This document shows, piece by piece, positions 15,179 to 23,459 of a DNA stretch of 64,000 nt. The DNA is taken from the NCBI RefSeq assembly GCF_014646875.1, contig NZ_BMOC01000002.1, positions 62,001 through 126,000 of the forward strand, read 5' to 3'. The position numbers and the translations under genes were made by a program. Below the pieces are notes generated by a model. The model was not told the DNA's origin and ran no database searches. It saw only the letters and a list, made by a program, of their open reading frames with translations. Source of the DNA: Halobellus salinus (GTDB taxonomy: Archaea; Halobacteriota; Halobacteria; Halobacteriales; Haloferacaceae). Every line of letters starts with the position of its first letter. Within the stretch, counting starts at the first letter, position 1.

Positions 15179-18106
15179 TCAGTAATCACTTAGCCGGGGG
15201 CTTTCCCGCGCCTCTCCAACCCCTTCAAGTTCGATTACTTCGCGCTCTTGTTCCCTTTCAATAAGAACTTCCGTATCGACACCACCCTCGCTCGCTCGCA
15301 TCTCCAAGAGGTGTTCTGCCGCTTGTTTTAGATCGTCCACTCGACCCTCAGCGTCGATAACAGACAAGACTGCTCTATCTAGTTCGTCTCGTGCCTTTTC
15401 TACTTCTTCGCCGTTGTCGGGGTCATCGGATTTGTCTTCGACTTCCATCAGATTTTCAAACGCAGATACAATCCGCCTTTCCTCTTCGTCGCTAACAGCG
15501 CGGGGGTCAACTATCGACAGTTGCTCTGTTTCATACAAAGCGAGTTCGGAGCGGTTCATCCCCTGTCCGCTAGCCTGCCGTCCCTCTAACTCTCGTGCTA
15601 ACCACACTAAACGTGAGTTCAGGATCCCACAGAGCAATCTCTCGCTAATATCTTCGTCCGCCTCAACGACGTGAAACTGGTAGTCAAAAAAGGCTCTTGC
15701 CTCATTCCATACAGACCTGTGTGCCGTCCACATAAATATCGGTAGTGCCAACTGCTGTCGATATTCATCGATTTCGCTGATGTTGAACCACACATCCCGT
15801 CGCTCGCATCTGTCGTGGTTGTGCCGTCCCTGCTCTTCTCCTTCCTCAATATATTCGAGTAAGGCTTCGTGACCATTCTTTGCCAACCATTCCTTCACGT
15901 GTTCTTCTTCTGTATCCCCGAACTCGTGTCCATCGTTGAGTGCCTCTCTCACTACTTCACGAGTATCGAGTACTGACCATTCACGAGCAGATTGTTCATC
16001 GAACCTAATCTTACTGATCTGCCCACTTGCTTTGATTGCTGGCGTTGTGTATTGGTCTAGTCCAAGTTCCTCCCATTCCTCTGTTCGATGATAGAAATAC
16101 GGATTTCCGCCAACCTTCTTTCCGGTATGAGCATTTGCGACTTCTTGGATCTCACATATATTCTTCCCACGTAGTAACTCGAAGTAAACTGGTGGGGCTT
16201 TGTAGTACATACCCCACTTATTATTCTCACGTAGAGCGGGTTGAGAGGTTACCAACATTCTGTACTCATCGGTTGCGACTATTTTCTCCGACTCAATCTC
16301 AGACTCTATTTCATCCGCAATATCGTCAACGCTGATATTGTCCTGTACTTTGAGGAACTTCACGTAGTTTTCTTCCCGCTCTTTGATGTCGTCACATTTC
16401 TCTACTATAATCACATTCGAACCGACAAGTGCGTCATTAAATGCTTGCGACGCAAACTGAATTACAGCCTCGATCTTGTAGTTGTCGAGTAGGAACTTCT
16501 GGATGTCCTCTCCGTATCTACTACTGAGCCAGCGGTCACTAGCAATAAACCCAAGTTTCCCTCCCTCTTCGAGAAACTGTGCTGAGTGCGTAATGAAATA
16601 GCAGTAGATATCCGCAAAACCAGATAGATACTCAGCGTCGACAGCAGATAGGTGGGAACGGACTTTTTCTTTATCTCCGATACTTTGATACCGGATATAG
16701 GGGGGATTACCTACTACAGCGTCGAACCCACCTACAGCACCGTTTGCGTCTCCGCTCTCCCATTCTGAACCACTCGCGTCTGCAACTACTCGCCCAAACC
16801 GTCTCGTGTCGGGTGCAACATCAAAGAAGTCGCTTACCTCGACGTTGACGTTCTCTGTGTGTTCTGTAAGGTCTTGGAGTGCAAGATTGATTGCCGATAG
16901 GTGCGCCGGGAAGCGGTTGATGTCCACACCCATCAACTGGTCAAGTATCACGTCGTGGTTGCCTTCCTGTTCAGGGAACAACTCTTTCTTGCGGTTGTAT
17001 GCAGAAATGAGAAAGCCGCCAGAACCGCACGCTGGGTCGAGAACAGTATCGTGGGCCTCATCGATTGTAAGTTGGGCTATCAAATCACAGATTGCAGGCG
17101 GTGTATAGTACTCGCCCATCTCCTTTCGACGCTCTGCTGGGATAACGCCCTCATAGATGCGGCCAACAACGTCCGAGTTGAACTGTGTCAGATCTTGTTC
17201 GTCCAACTCGATGATGAAGTCCCGGATCTGCTCAGACACGAGGTTTAGCGGGATTTCAGAGTAGATGTCGTCGTGCTCGAAAACCGCCTCGAAGTCGATC
17301 TCTTCTACGATGTGGTTGAAGTACTCCTCTAAGTCGGCCTGTACCCGGAACGGCGAGACAGCAAGCGGCTGTACCTCATCTGTATAGGTTGGAGAGGACT
17401 CCAAGATTTTGTAGAATAATATCTTATTAGTAAGGAGGTAAGCGGCCTGCTCCGCGAACTCTTCCAGAACGTCTTCTCGGTCACTTTCGTCTGCATCCTC
17501 GTATTCGATCCCCTGAGAGGCAGTCCACGCTTCGAAGTCAGCACGGAACTCATCGTCTTCTTCCAAGTTGTCTGCCAACGATTGGTATAGATCCGGCGTT
17601 ATCCGTTCGTGTAGGGACTTGATTCGTTCGACAAAGGCATCGTCATTAGCATCCCACTTGGCCTCTCCCCCTCGTATGCGGGCGATTTCGTCCAGAAACG
17701 ACCCAGCGAACTTCTCTAGACTGGTGATGTCGTAGGACTTCGTAGACCTCTGAAGGAGTGGCACACCCTCTTCGTATGCGTCGAATACGACGAGTCGGTC
17801 GCCGTTGAAGGTGGCGAAGTAGGGAGCACCGATGTCACCAGCATAGCGGAACGCCTGCCGGATGACCTTCGGAGAATAGGGGTCGATCTCCTTCCGCGAG
17901 CGGTTGCTACCATTCGGTGCCTTTGCTTCGATTACGACCGCTGGACTACCGTCCGCCTCAAACAGAACGAGGTCGGCAAAGCCATCAATATTCTCACCGT
18001 ATTCAGGCTGGATCTTCCCGAAGGTGGTTCCATTACGACGTGGTTCGTCATCGACTTCGTTAGCGAGGTGTCGGTAGAACTCAAAGTGGATACCTGCCTC
18101 ACTCAT
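15179..18106 (-). CDS. Type IIG restriction enzyme / N6-adenine methyltransferase
   Basis: Single-chain restriction-modification protein of 975 residues. The nuclease is N-terminal: GFADLVLFE (D45) and AVVIEAKAP (E60-x-K62). A helical connector follows, then the methyltransferase: GEYYTPPAICDLI near 331, SAM motif I DPACGSGG at 357-364, GVDINRFPAHLSAINLAL, and catalytic NPPY at 467-470. The region after about 640 (AHTGKKVGGNPYFYH and WTAHRSVWNEARAFF...) should be target recognition, with a coiled, acidic C-terminus. All catalytic residues look intact. DNA cleavage and self-protection need no partner gene in this family. The ATG at 18106 has a TATA-like ACTTAATC upstream on the minus strand at about 18135-18142. 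Confidence 0.92.
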   Translation of the reverse strand: MSEAGIHFEFYRHLANEVDDEPRRNGTTFGKIQPEYGENIDGFADLVLFEADGSPAVVIEAKAPNGSNRSRKEIDPYSPKVIRQAFRYAGDIGAPYFATFNGDRLVVFDAYEEGVPLLQRSTKSYDITSLEKFAGSFLDEIARIRGGEAKWDANDDAFVERIKSLHERITPDLYQSLADNLEEDDEFRADFEAWTASQGIEYEDADESDREDVLEEFAEQAAYLLTNKILFYKILESSPTYTDEVQPLAVSPFRVQADLEEYFNHIVEEIDFEAVFEHDDIYSEIPLNLVSEQIRDFIIELDEQDLTQFNSDVVGRIYEGVIPAERRKEMGEYYTPPAICDLIAQLTIDEAHDTVLDPACGSGGFLISAYNRKKELFPEQEGNHDVILDQLMGVDINRFPAHLSAINLALQDLTEHTENVNVEVSDFFDVAPDTRRFGRVVADASGSEWESGDANGAVGGFDAVVGNPPYIRYQSIGDKEKVRSHLSAVDAEYLSGFADIYCYFITHSAQFLEEGGKLGFIASDRWLSSRYGEDIQKFLLDNYKIEAVIQFASQAFNDALVGSNVIIVEKCDDIKEREENYVKFLKVQDNISVDDIADEIESEIESEKIVATDEYRMLVTSQPALRENNKWGMYYKAPPVYFELLRGKNICEIQEVANAHTGKKVGGNPYFYHRTEEWEELGLDQYTTPAIKASGQISKIRFDEQSAREWSVLDTREVVREALNDGHEFGDTEEEHVKEWLAKNGHEALLEYIEEGEEQGRHNHDRCERRDVWFNISEIDEYRQQLALPIFMWTAHRSVWNEARAFFDYQFHVVEADEDISERLLCGILNSRLVWLARELEGRQASGQGMNRSELALYETEQLSIVDPRAVSDEEERRIVSAFENLMEVEDKSDDPDNGEEVEKARDELDRAVLSVIDAEGRVDDLKQAAEHLLEMRASEGGVDTEVLIEREQEREVIELEGVGEARESPRLSDY

Positions 18107-18368
18107 ACATACACCAACGTTTTAGAGGGTATCGATTAAGTAGTTACGCACCGACCGTAGCCAGTCGTACAAGTTCTCGAAACGACTGTTATTGTGCTAT
18201 AGAACTATGCTACTGCCGCTACGAGGGGAGAGCGTTGATTACAGTCCAGCCTCTGCTCAAGAGCAAGCACTCACGAACGATGTTCAAAGGTAGTGTCCGC
18301 CGGATCCCAGCCGGCGAACGACAGGTGGACTCGAAGACGACGACGAGCACCCGAAGGAGGTGTCGTCT
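18107..18368. other. Divergent promoter region
   Basis: 262 bp between the type IIG gene (minus) and the helicase gene (plus). It contains the minus-strand TATA-like element at about 18138 and a GGAGG at 18356-18360 that sets the helicase start. No small gene is recognised. Confidence 0.4.
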
Positions 18369-20243
18369 ATGCCTGACGTAGAGACCGAGCGTAAAATACC
18401 TTCTTCTGTCCGGTTGATGTGGCACGAGACCCACAACCGGCTCGAAAGGTTGCTCAGTCGTGAGAGTCCTGTCGTGCTGAAAGCCGCGCCGGGTACGGGT
18501 AAGACGACGGCCCAGTTCCAAGTTGCCTACAACCACGACCGACAGATAACGGTTCTCGCGGCTCGGCACGATATGTACGACGACGCCAAAGAGAAAGCAC
18601 TCGACGCCGGGTTTGCCGAGGACGAAATCGCTACCTCATCTACTCCACACGAGGACTGTCCGACGTTCAGAGGCGACCACGGTGACGCAACGGCTGAGGA
18701 GTGGCGTTTGCTGTATCGTCTCGGGGTCAGCCCGTGGCTGTTGCACGAACGATTCAACGCTCCCTGTCAACCTGACTGTCCGTATATGGCGAACCGGATC
18801 GAGAATCCAGACCAGTACGACGTGATTATCTGCCACTACGTTAACGCACGGGACACGCAAAAAATCGAAGACCGTCTGGTGTTTATCGATGAGTTCCCCA
18901 GTTCTGCCTTCCTGACCTCATTCGGTACGCACAACGACGACGGGCTGAGTATCAGCGAGGCGCTGGACGGCTACTTCGACGCCACCGACTCCCTGCCGTG
19001 GGACAACTACGGTGACTTCATCTCCAACCTGAACGGTGAACGTAGAAGTCGTATCGCTTTCGATATGGAACAAGACGGACTGGACGTAGACGACAAAACC
19101 CTCGCTGAGTTAGACGAGTCCGACCGATACCACAAGATGGCCCCAGTCGTCGTGTTTGCCCTTCTACTGGCTGAAGATCTCGGAAACGGGTGGCACTACT
19201 GGGAAGCCAACCCGCCCCAGTCTCTTTACGTCAACAGTTTCCGTAAAGGGTGTAGTGGCCCCGAAGGTGTCGTTGTCGTCCGAAAGCAGGCTTCTTCACC
19301 CAAAGACGAAGAGGTACACATTCTCTCTCGTCCCGATCTATCCGCCGCTGACCAGATTATCGGGCTGGATGGAACGGCTCGGAAGCCGTTGTGGGACTCG
19401 ATTTTCCAGCACGAGTTCGAAGTGGAGGAGTACCACACGGGCGAGAAGATGCTTGATTACGTCACCGAGGTTCAGGACATCAAACTCGTCGCAACTGGCG
19501 ACGGAACAAAGCCATACAGTAGTGGGAACCACGTCGCAACGGAAGTTGACCCGACAGTTTCCCTGTGGACACGAGTAAACCACGGTAGGCCAGTTCTCAT
19601 AATCCCAAAAAAGGCTGGTATGCGGTTGAAGCAAACAGAACCAGAGATGTTCGAGAACGACCTCAAGCCCGCTCTTTCCGGCGATTACGAGTTTATGACT
19701 TTTGGGATGTTAGTATCGAACAACGACGCCGCAGGAACAAACGCCCTACACGTCTGTGGTTCAACCCATCCGGGCGACGGAGTTATCAAAAGGTGGGCGG
19801 CGCTGATGGGCGAAGGAGTTGAACGGAAAAAAGGAACCAAAGGAACGGATCTCGTCTACGAGCCTCAACAGATAGGCGACGTTCTACACCGATATTTCGT
19901 TCACGACCAGATCACACAGGCCATCCTCAGAGGACGGAAAAAACACCCAGACGATGATGGGGCTGTAGTGGTCGTGAATACCGAGGCGGTTCCAGAGTGG
20001 TTCGAGCCAGACGAAAGACTCCGTGTAGCGCAGGATTCCCCGTTTAGATCGAAGGACAGGCGTCAGTTCGTTCGATACTTACTCGATAAAGGGACAGCAG
20101 AGACGACCGACTTTGAGAACGAGTTTGACGTTCATAGCACGACGGTTCAAAGAGCGATGAGCGACCTCGAAGAAATCGGGTGGGTAGAACTGACAGACCG
20201 ACCCGGCCCTCACCCCACGCTGTACGAGTGGAAAGGTGAGTAG
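18369..20243 (+). CDS. XPD/DinG-like SF2 helicase with cysteine cluster and C-terminal winged helix
   Basis: 624 residues. Walker A is AAPGTGKTT (42-47 core). The Walker B region is RLVFIDEFPS with D174-E175, in place of the usual DEAH. Between them lie four cysteines, C97, C133, C137 and C155, in the place where XPD/DinG helicases carry a [4Fe-4S] cluster, and DVIICHYVNA matches the segment that precedes their DEAH box. AILRGRKKHPDDDGAVVVVN near the end of the motor resembles helicase motif VI. The last 60 residues (RYLLDKGTAETTDF...TTVQRAMSDLEEIGWV) form a winged helix. The ATG at 18369 is 8 nt after GGAGG. Probably an element replication or defence helicase; the family assignment is from motifs only. 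Confidence 0.65.
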   Translation: MPDVETERKIPSSVRLMWHETHNRLERLLSRESPVVLKAAPGTGKTTAQFQVAYNHDRQITVLAARHDMYDDAKEKALDAGFAEDEIATSSTPHEDCPTFRGDHGDATAEEWRLLYRLGVSPWLLHERFNAPCQPDCPYMANRIENPDQYDVIICHYVNARDTQKIEDRLVFIDEFPSSAFLTSFGTHNDDGLSISEALDGYFDATDSLPWDNYGDFISNLNGERRSRIAFDMEQDGLDVDDKTLAELDESDRYHKMAPVVVFALLLAEDLGNGWHYWEANPPQSLYVNSFRKGCSGPEGVVVVRKQASSPKDEEVHILSRPDLSAADQIIGLDGTARKPLWDSIFQHEFEVEEYHTGEKMLDYVTEVQDIKLVATGDGTKPYSSGNHVATEVDPTVSLWTRVNHGRPVLIIPKKAGMRLKQTEPEMFENDLKPALSGDYEFMTFGMLVSNNDAAGTNALHVCGSTHPGDGVIKRWAALMGEGVERKKGTKGTDLVYEPQQIGDVLHRYFVHDQITQAILRGRKKHPDDDGAVVVVNTEAVPEWFEPDERLRVAQDSPFRSKDRRQFVRYLLDKGTAETTDFENEFDVHSTTVQRAMSDLEEIGWVELTDRPGPHPTLYEWKGE

Positions 20244-20403
20244 ACCGTAGCGTGTGTGAGTGAGTCACAAGCCCTGCACTACGCATACTACTACTCTATA
20301 TGTGCTCTGCAGTCCTTCACAACCGTTACCACACCGAGCCAGCACGCTTAAAGTCGAAGGAGTCGGGGGAACGGATTTCAAGCATCCGAGTGTACCGTGG
20401 GGT

Positions 20404-21996
20404 ATGAGTGAGGACGGGACGGAAGAACTGGATCCAGACGACCTCGAAGACCACCCGAAGGTCGTGGACAGGTATCCGGCGGACGACGACCGAGAACTGG
20501 ACCTCGACGGCGAGCCACGGGACACTCCGAAGGTCACGGATGATAGTGCATACACAGACGCAGACTGGACGATTATCGATGGCCACCGCCGGATCGACGC
20601 ACTATCAGAAGCAGGAGCAGATACAGTTGAGGTCGAGGTCGTTGATACCGGCGACAGCAAGCGGGAAGAAATGGAGGCGATTCTCGAATACAACCAGACC
20701 CGTTGGAAGACGGAGGGGGAGCACGTTATTGATGCCGTCGACTGGATCCGAGTGTGGGAGGACTCCGTCGAGACAGATCTGGAAAATTTTCCGAGCGGCT
20801 ACCGCAACCGACTGGAGAAAAAATTCGACCTCAGTGGGAAGACGATTGAGCACGGCCTCCGGGTATGGTGGGCGGCGAAAGAGGGAGAGTACAAGGGAGA
20901 CAAACTAACCGATGAGGCACAGCAGGCGGCAGTAGAACTGTGGGAAGGGCTGTGCTCGAACGACGAATTGAACGACGGATTGAACGACGAGTCCTTCAAC
21001 AGCGCATACACGACGCTCAAAGACGACCTCTCGAAAGCCGTTCCCGGCACAACGAAACGCGACTACGAGGAGTGGATGGCGGGGGAGTCGATTTTCCCTT
21101 ATATCGGGTCGAAGAAAGACATAGTGGGCTGGTTTCTCTGGGAGGTTCCGGAGTATGGGCGTCTCGATAAGCCAGATCGACACACGCGACTCCCGGAGCA
21201 CTCCCGCTTTGTGGAGGTTTTCGGTGGGACAGCGACCGGTATCTACAATAAGCCGCCAAGCGGGGAGGAAGTCTACAACGACCTGAACGAAGACTATAGC
21301 GACTTCTTCGGGACGTTGCGAGACCACGGAGAGGAAATTAGCCGATTTCTGGAGGGTGTTCGATACACACGCGAACAGTTCGAAGACTGGACTCGGAAGT
21401 GGTATGATGAGAGTTGGCGTCCGAAAGACGACGTGAAACGAGCGGCCGTCTTCTTTTTCAACCGCTTCGCACAAATGCTCGGAAAAGAGCATCGGTTGTC
21501 TGGGTTTGACCGACCGGGTGCAAACCGGCCTGAGTCAAAGGAGTTCTACGAGAAGGTCGAACGGTTAGGAGAGTTCCAGAAACGGTTCAAGCGGGATGAC
21601 CCAGAGTACTTCCAGAAGCGGTTCGATTCCCCTATTGCTCCTCGCTTGGATAGTGAAGTTGAGGTTGAGAACTTGGATTACGAAAAGGTGCTCTCGAAGT
21701 ATGACTCGGAAGATACGCTGTTTTACTTCGATCCCCCATACGTGAATAAAGAGGAGTACTATCACGACGAAATCGACCACGACAGGCTGGTGACGAAAGT
21801 GAGCCAGTTGGAGGGCGACTTCATTCTGTCCTATGGCGAGAACCTCCCCGATGGTCTCGAACAATACCGAATTGAAGAACTGGTACACCCGACAGGGAGC
21901 AACGACAGACTCGAACGGCTCATCCTGAGTTTCCCTGAAGAGAAGGAAGGGACGTTTGAAATCCCGACTACGGCGGGGCCTGCCGACGAGTGGTAG
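20404..21996 (+). CDS. ParB-like domain fused to Dam-type (D12) adenine methyltransferase
   Basis: 530 residues. N-terminal ParB/sulfiredoxin-like part: VVDRYPADDDREL and DWTIIDGHRRIDALSEAGAD (about 20-80), then a helical region with EAILEYNQTRWKTEGE as in ParB proteins (about 90-150). A linker with a near-repeat (NDELNDGLNDESF) follows. C-terminal class alpha N6-adenine methyltransferase: motif X FPYIGSKKDIVGWF at 231-244, motif I FVEVFGGTATG near 269-279, and catalytic DPPY at 443-446. It would methylate adenine in DNA, with the ParB part perhaps guiding binding. The longer upstream frame lacks conservation. An AGTCGAAGGAGT stretch lies about 40 nt before the ATG. No cognate nuclease is adjacent on this strand. 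Confidence 0.85.
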   Translation: MSEDGTEELDPDDLEDHPKVVDRYPADDDRELDLDGEPRDTPKVTDDSAYTDADWTIIDGHRRIDALSEAGADTVEVEVVDTGDSKREEMEAILEYNQTRWKTEGEHVIDAVDWIRVWEDSVETDLENFPSGYRNRLEKKFDLSGKTIEHGLRVWWAAKEGEYKGDKLTDEAQQAAVELWEGLCSNDELNDGLNDESFNSAYTTLKDDLSKAVPGTTKRDYEEWMAGESIFPYIGSKKDIVGWFLWEVPEYGRLDKPDRHTRLPEHSRFVEVFGGTATGIYNKPPSGEEVYNDLNEDYSDFFGTLRDHGEEISRFLEGVRYTREQFEDWTRKWYDESWRPKDDVKRAAVFFFNRFAQMLGKEHRLSGFDRPGANRPESKEFYEKVERLGEFQKRFKRDDPEYFQKRFDSPIAPRLDSEVEVENLDYEKVLSKYDSEDTLFYFDPPYVNKEEYYHDEIDHDRLVTKVSQLEGDFILSYGENLPDGLEQYRIEELVHPTGSNDRLERLILSFPEEKEGTFEIPTTAGPADEW

Positions 21997-22217
21997 TCAG
22001 GACTGGTACTCGAACCGTTCTCCGGTGTCGCCGTACTGTTCGAAGCCGTGCTCCTCGGCAACGTCACGGACGAGGTGGAGGTCGTCGGGATCGAGCAGGT
22101 CGAACGTGACCCGCATACCCTGTTCCGTGCGGTCGGCGTTGATGTTCGCTACGTCGGCTTCTAAATCGGCGAGTCGTGCATAAGGTCGTTCGTACGTACT
22201 CCGAGGTCGTCGGTCAT
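21997..22217 (-). pseudogene. Small acidic protein gene with apparent frameshift
   Basis: From the ATG at 22217 (directly after GGAGGATGCT) the product starts MTDDLGVRTNDL and then stops early. The neighbouring frame carries an acidic, protein-like sequence: ARLADLEADVANINAD, then FDLLDPDDLHLVRDVAEEHG, ending FEYQS at the TGA (21997-21999). That second frame has no start codon before an internal ATG. A one-base shift near codon 12 would give a protein of about 70 residues. The stop abuts the methyltransferase stop on the other strand. Either a recent inactivation or a sequence error. Confidence 0.45.
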
Positions 22218-22424
22218 AGCATCCTCCGGAGCAGGCTCCTCAGTCAAAAGCGAATGGAGGCCATAGAACGCATACTCGAGATACAGAAATAGCGAGCCTG
22301 TCGACCCCGTCAGAGAGCGGCAAGACTGGGTTGAGAGCCAAAGGAGCGTAAGGGTAGGTCGGATGAGCCGAAGTAATCGGCTCCTTCACCGTTCTACAGA
22401 ATTTCACGACGAAAACAACAACTG

Positions 22425-23135
22425 TTAATCAGTCATCTCGTCCTCGCACCGTTGTGCAAAGTCCTTAGCGTTCGACTCAGGAGAGAATACCCCCACACCA
22501 GCTCCATATCCAGTAAAACAGACGCCGTTCGCGGTTCTAACCCATATCCTGTAACTGTCACCCTGCACAGTCATAAAGCCACCACCGCCGATTGAGACGC
22601 TATCTATTCCGGTGTTCTCCGGGCGAGCATCCTCCATAGCAGATTCCGCCTCCGAAACGGAACTGTATACTGTAACATTATATCTCAACGTGGAGTCAGT
22701 CTCAGAATTAAAATAAGTGGCTGTATTCTCTTCTTCGACGCCACCCTGCCAACCCGCCTCAAACGAATCTATCGTTGGGACGAGACCATCAGCAGACTGG
22801 TCGATTAATTCAGCCTCTCCTCCGTCCCCGTTCTGTCCGGTGTTTTGTCCAGTATCCGGGCTAAGCATAACTCCTCCAGCCCCGATTAAAATCACCACTA
22901 TAGCGACCGTTGCCCAACGATTTATCGAAACCCCCTGCGACCGCTTCAGTCGTGTTCTTACGATAGGTAGTGCGATTATCCCCGCTAAGAGAATGAGCAC
23001 CCCAGAAACGACGTTAGTAATTAATGAACCAAGCCCCGACAGAATCAGTAAACCTCCCACCGGATAGGCGATCAGTTTTCCTAAGGTGATGTTTATTCCA
23101 CCGTCCTCCTCCTCTTCAGCACTACTGTTAGACAT
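22425..23135 (-). CDS. Membrane-anchored protein with extracytoplasmic domain
   Basis: 236 residues. An acidic N-terminus (EEEEDGG) is followed by three hydrophobic segments: about 18-35, about 38-56 (TNVVSGVLILLAGIIALPIV) and about 72-91 (WATVAIVVILIGAGGVML). A T/N/G-rich linker leads to a C-terminal soluble domain of about 120 residues (YFNSETDSTLRYNVTVYSS... RIWVRTANGVCF) with two cysteines. A TATA-like TTATAT about 30 nt before the ATG at 23135 supports the start and a leaderless message. Similar small anchored proteins are common in haloarchaeal mobile DNA, but no function is recognised. Confidence 0.65.
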   Translation of the reverse strand: MSNSSAEEEEDGGINITLGKLIAYPVGGLLILSGLGSLITNVVSGVLILLAGIIALPIVRTRLKRSQGVSINRWATVAIVVILIGAGGVMLSPDTGQNTGQNGDGGEAELIDQSADGLVPTIDSFEAGWQGGVEEENTATYFNSETDSTLRYNVTVYSSVSEAESAMEDARPENTGIDSVSIGGGGFMTVQGDSYRIWVRTANGVCFTGYGAGVGVFSPESNAKDFAQRCEDEMTD

Positions 23136-23174
23136 ATGTAAATAAACCAGCGCTTACTAAAATATAAGTTTGGG

Positions 23175-23459
23175 TCAGAACCCAAACCGCCTAGCGCGTT
23201 CGTCTACGAGGTCGACAAGTTCCCGAATAGCACCCCACTTCCTGTCGTCGCGGGCCTCGTAGTCGAGGTCGGGCTCCACGACCGTCGCAACCCACTCTCT
23301 GCCCGTGTAACGGACGTGAATAGCGACCACGTCGTCCTCGGGACTGGCTTCGTCGGATAGGTTAGCGGCTTCCTCAACGCTATCTACGGCCTGTGTGTTT
23401 CCGTCTACGGTGACTCGGAGGTTTTTGACCACGGGCTCACCCCATCCTATCGAGGGCAT
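23175..23459 (-). CDS. Small hypothetical protein co-transcribed with the integrase
   Basis: 94 residues from the ATG at 23459 (MPSIGWGEPVVKNLRV), acidic: VDGNTQAVDSVEEAANLSDE, then YTGREWVATVVEPDLDYE, ending DLVDERARRFGF. It overlaps the 3' end of the integrase by 23 nt, so it is translated from the same transcript. The compact alpha/beta composition could suit a small excisionase-like or accessory protein, but no HTH is evident and the function is unknown. Confidence 0.6.
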   Translation of the reverse strand: MPSIGWGEPVVKNLRVTVDGNTQAVDSVEEAANLSDEASPEDDVVAIHVRYTGREWVATVVEPDLDYEARDDRKWGAIRELVDLVDERARRFGF

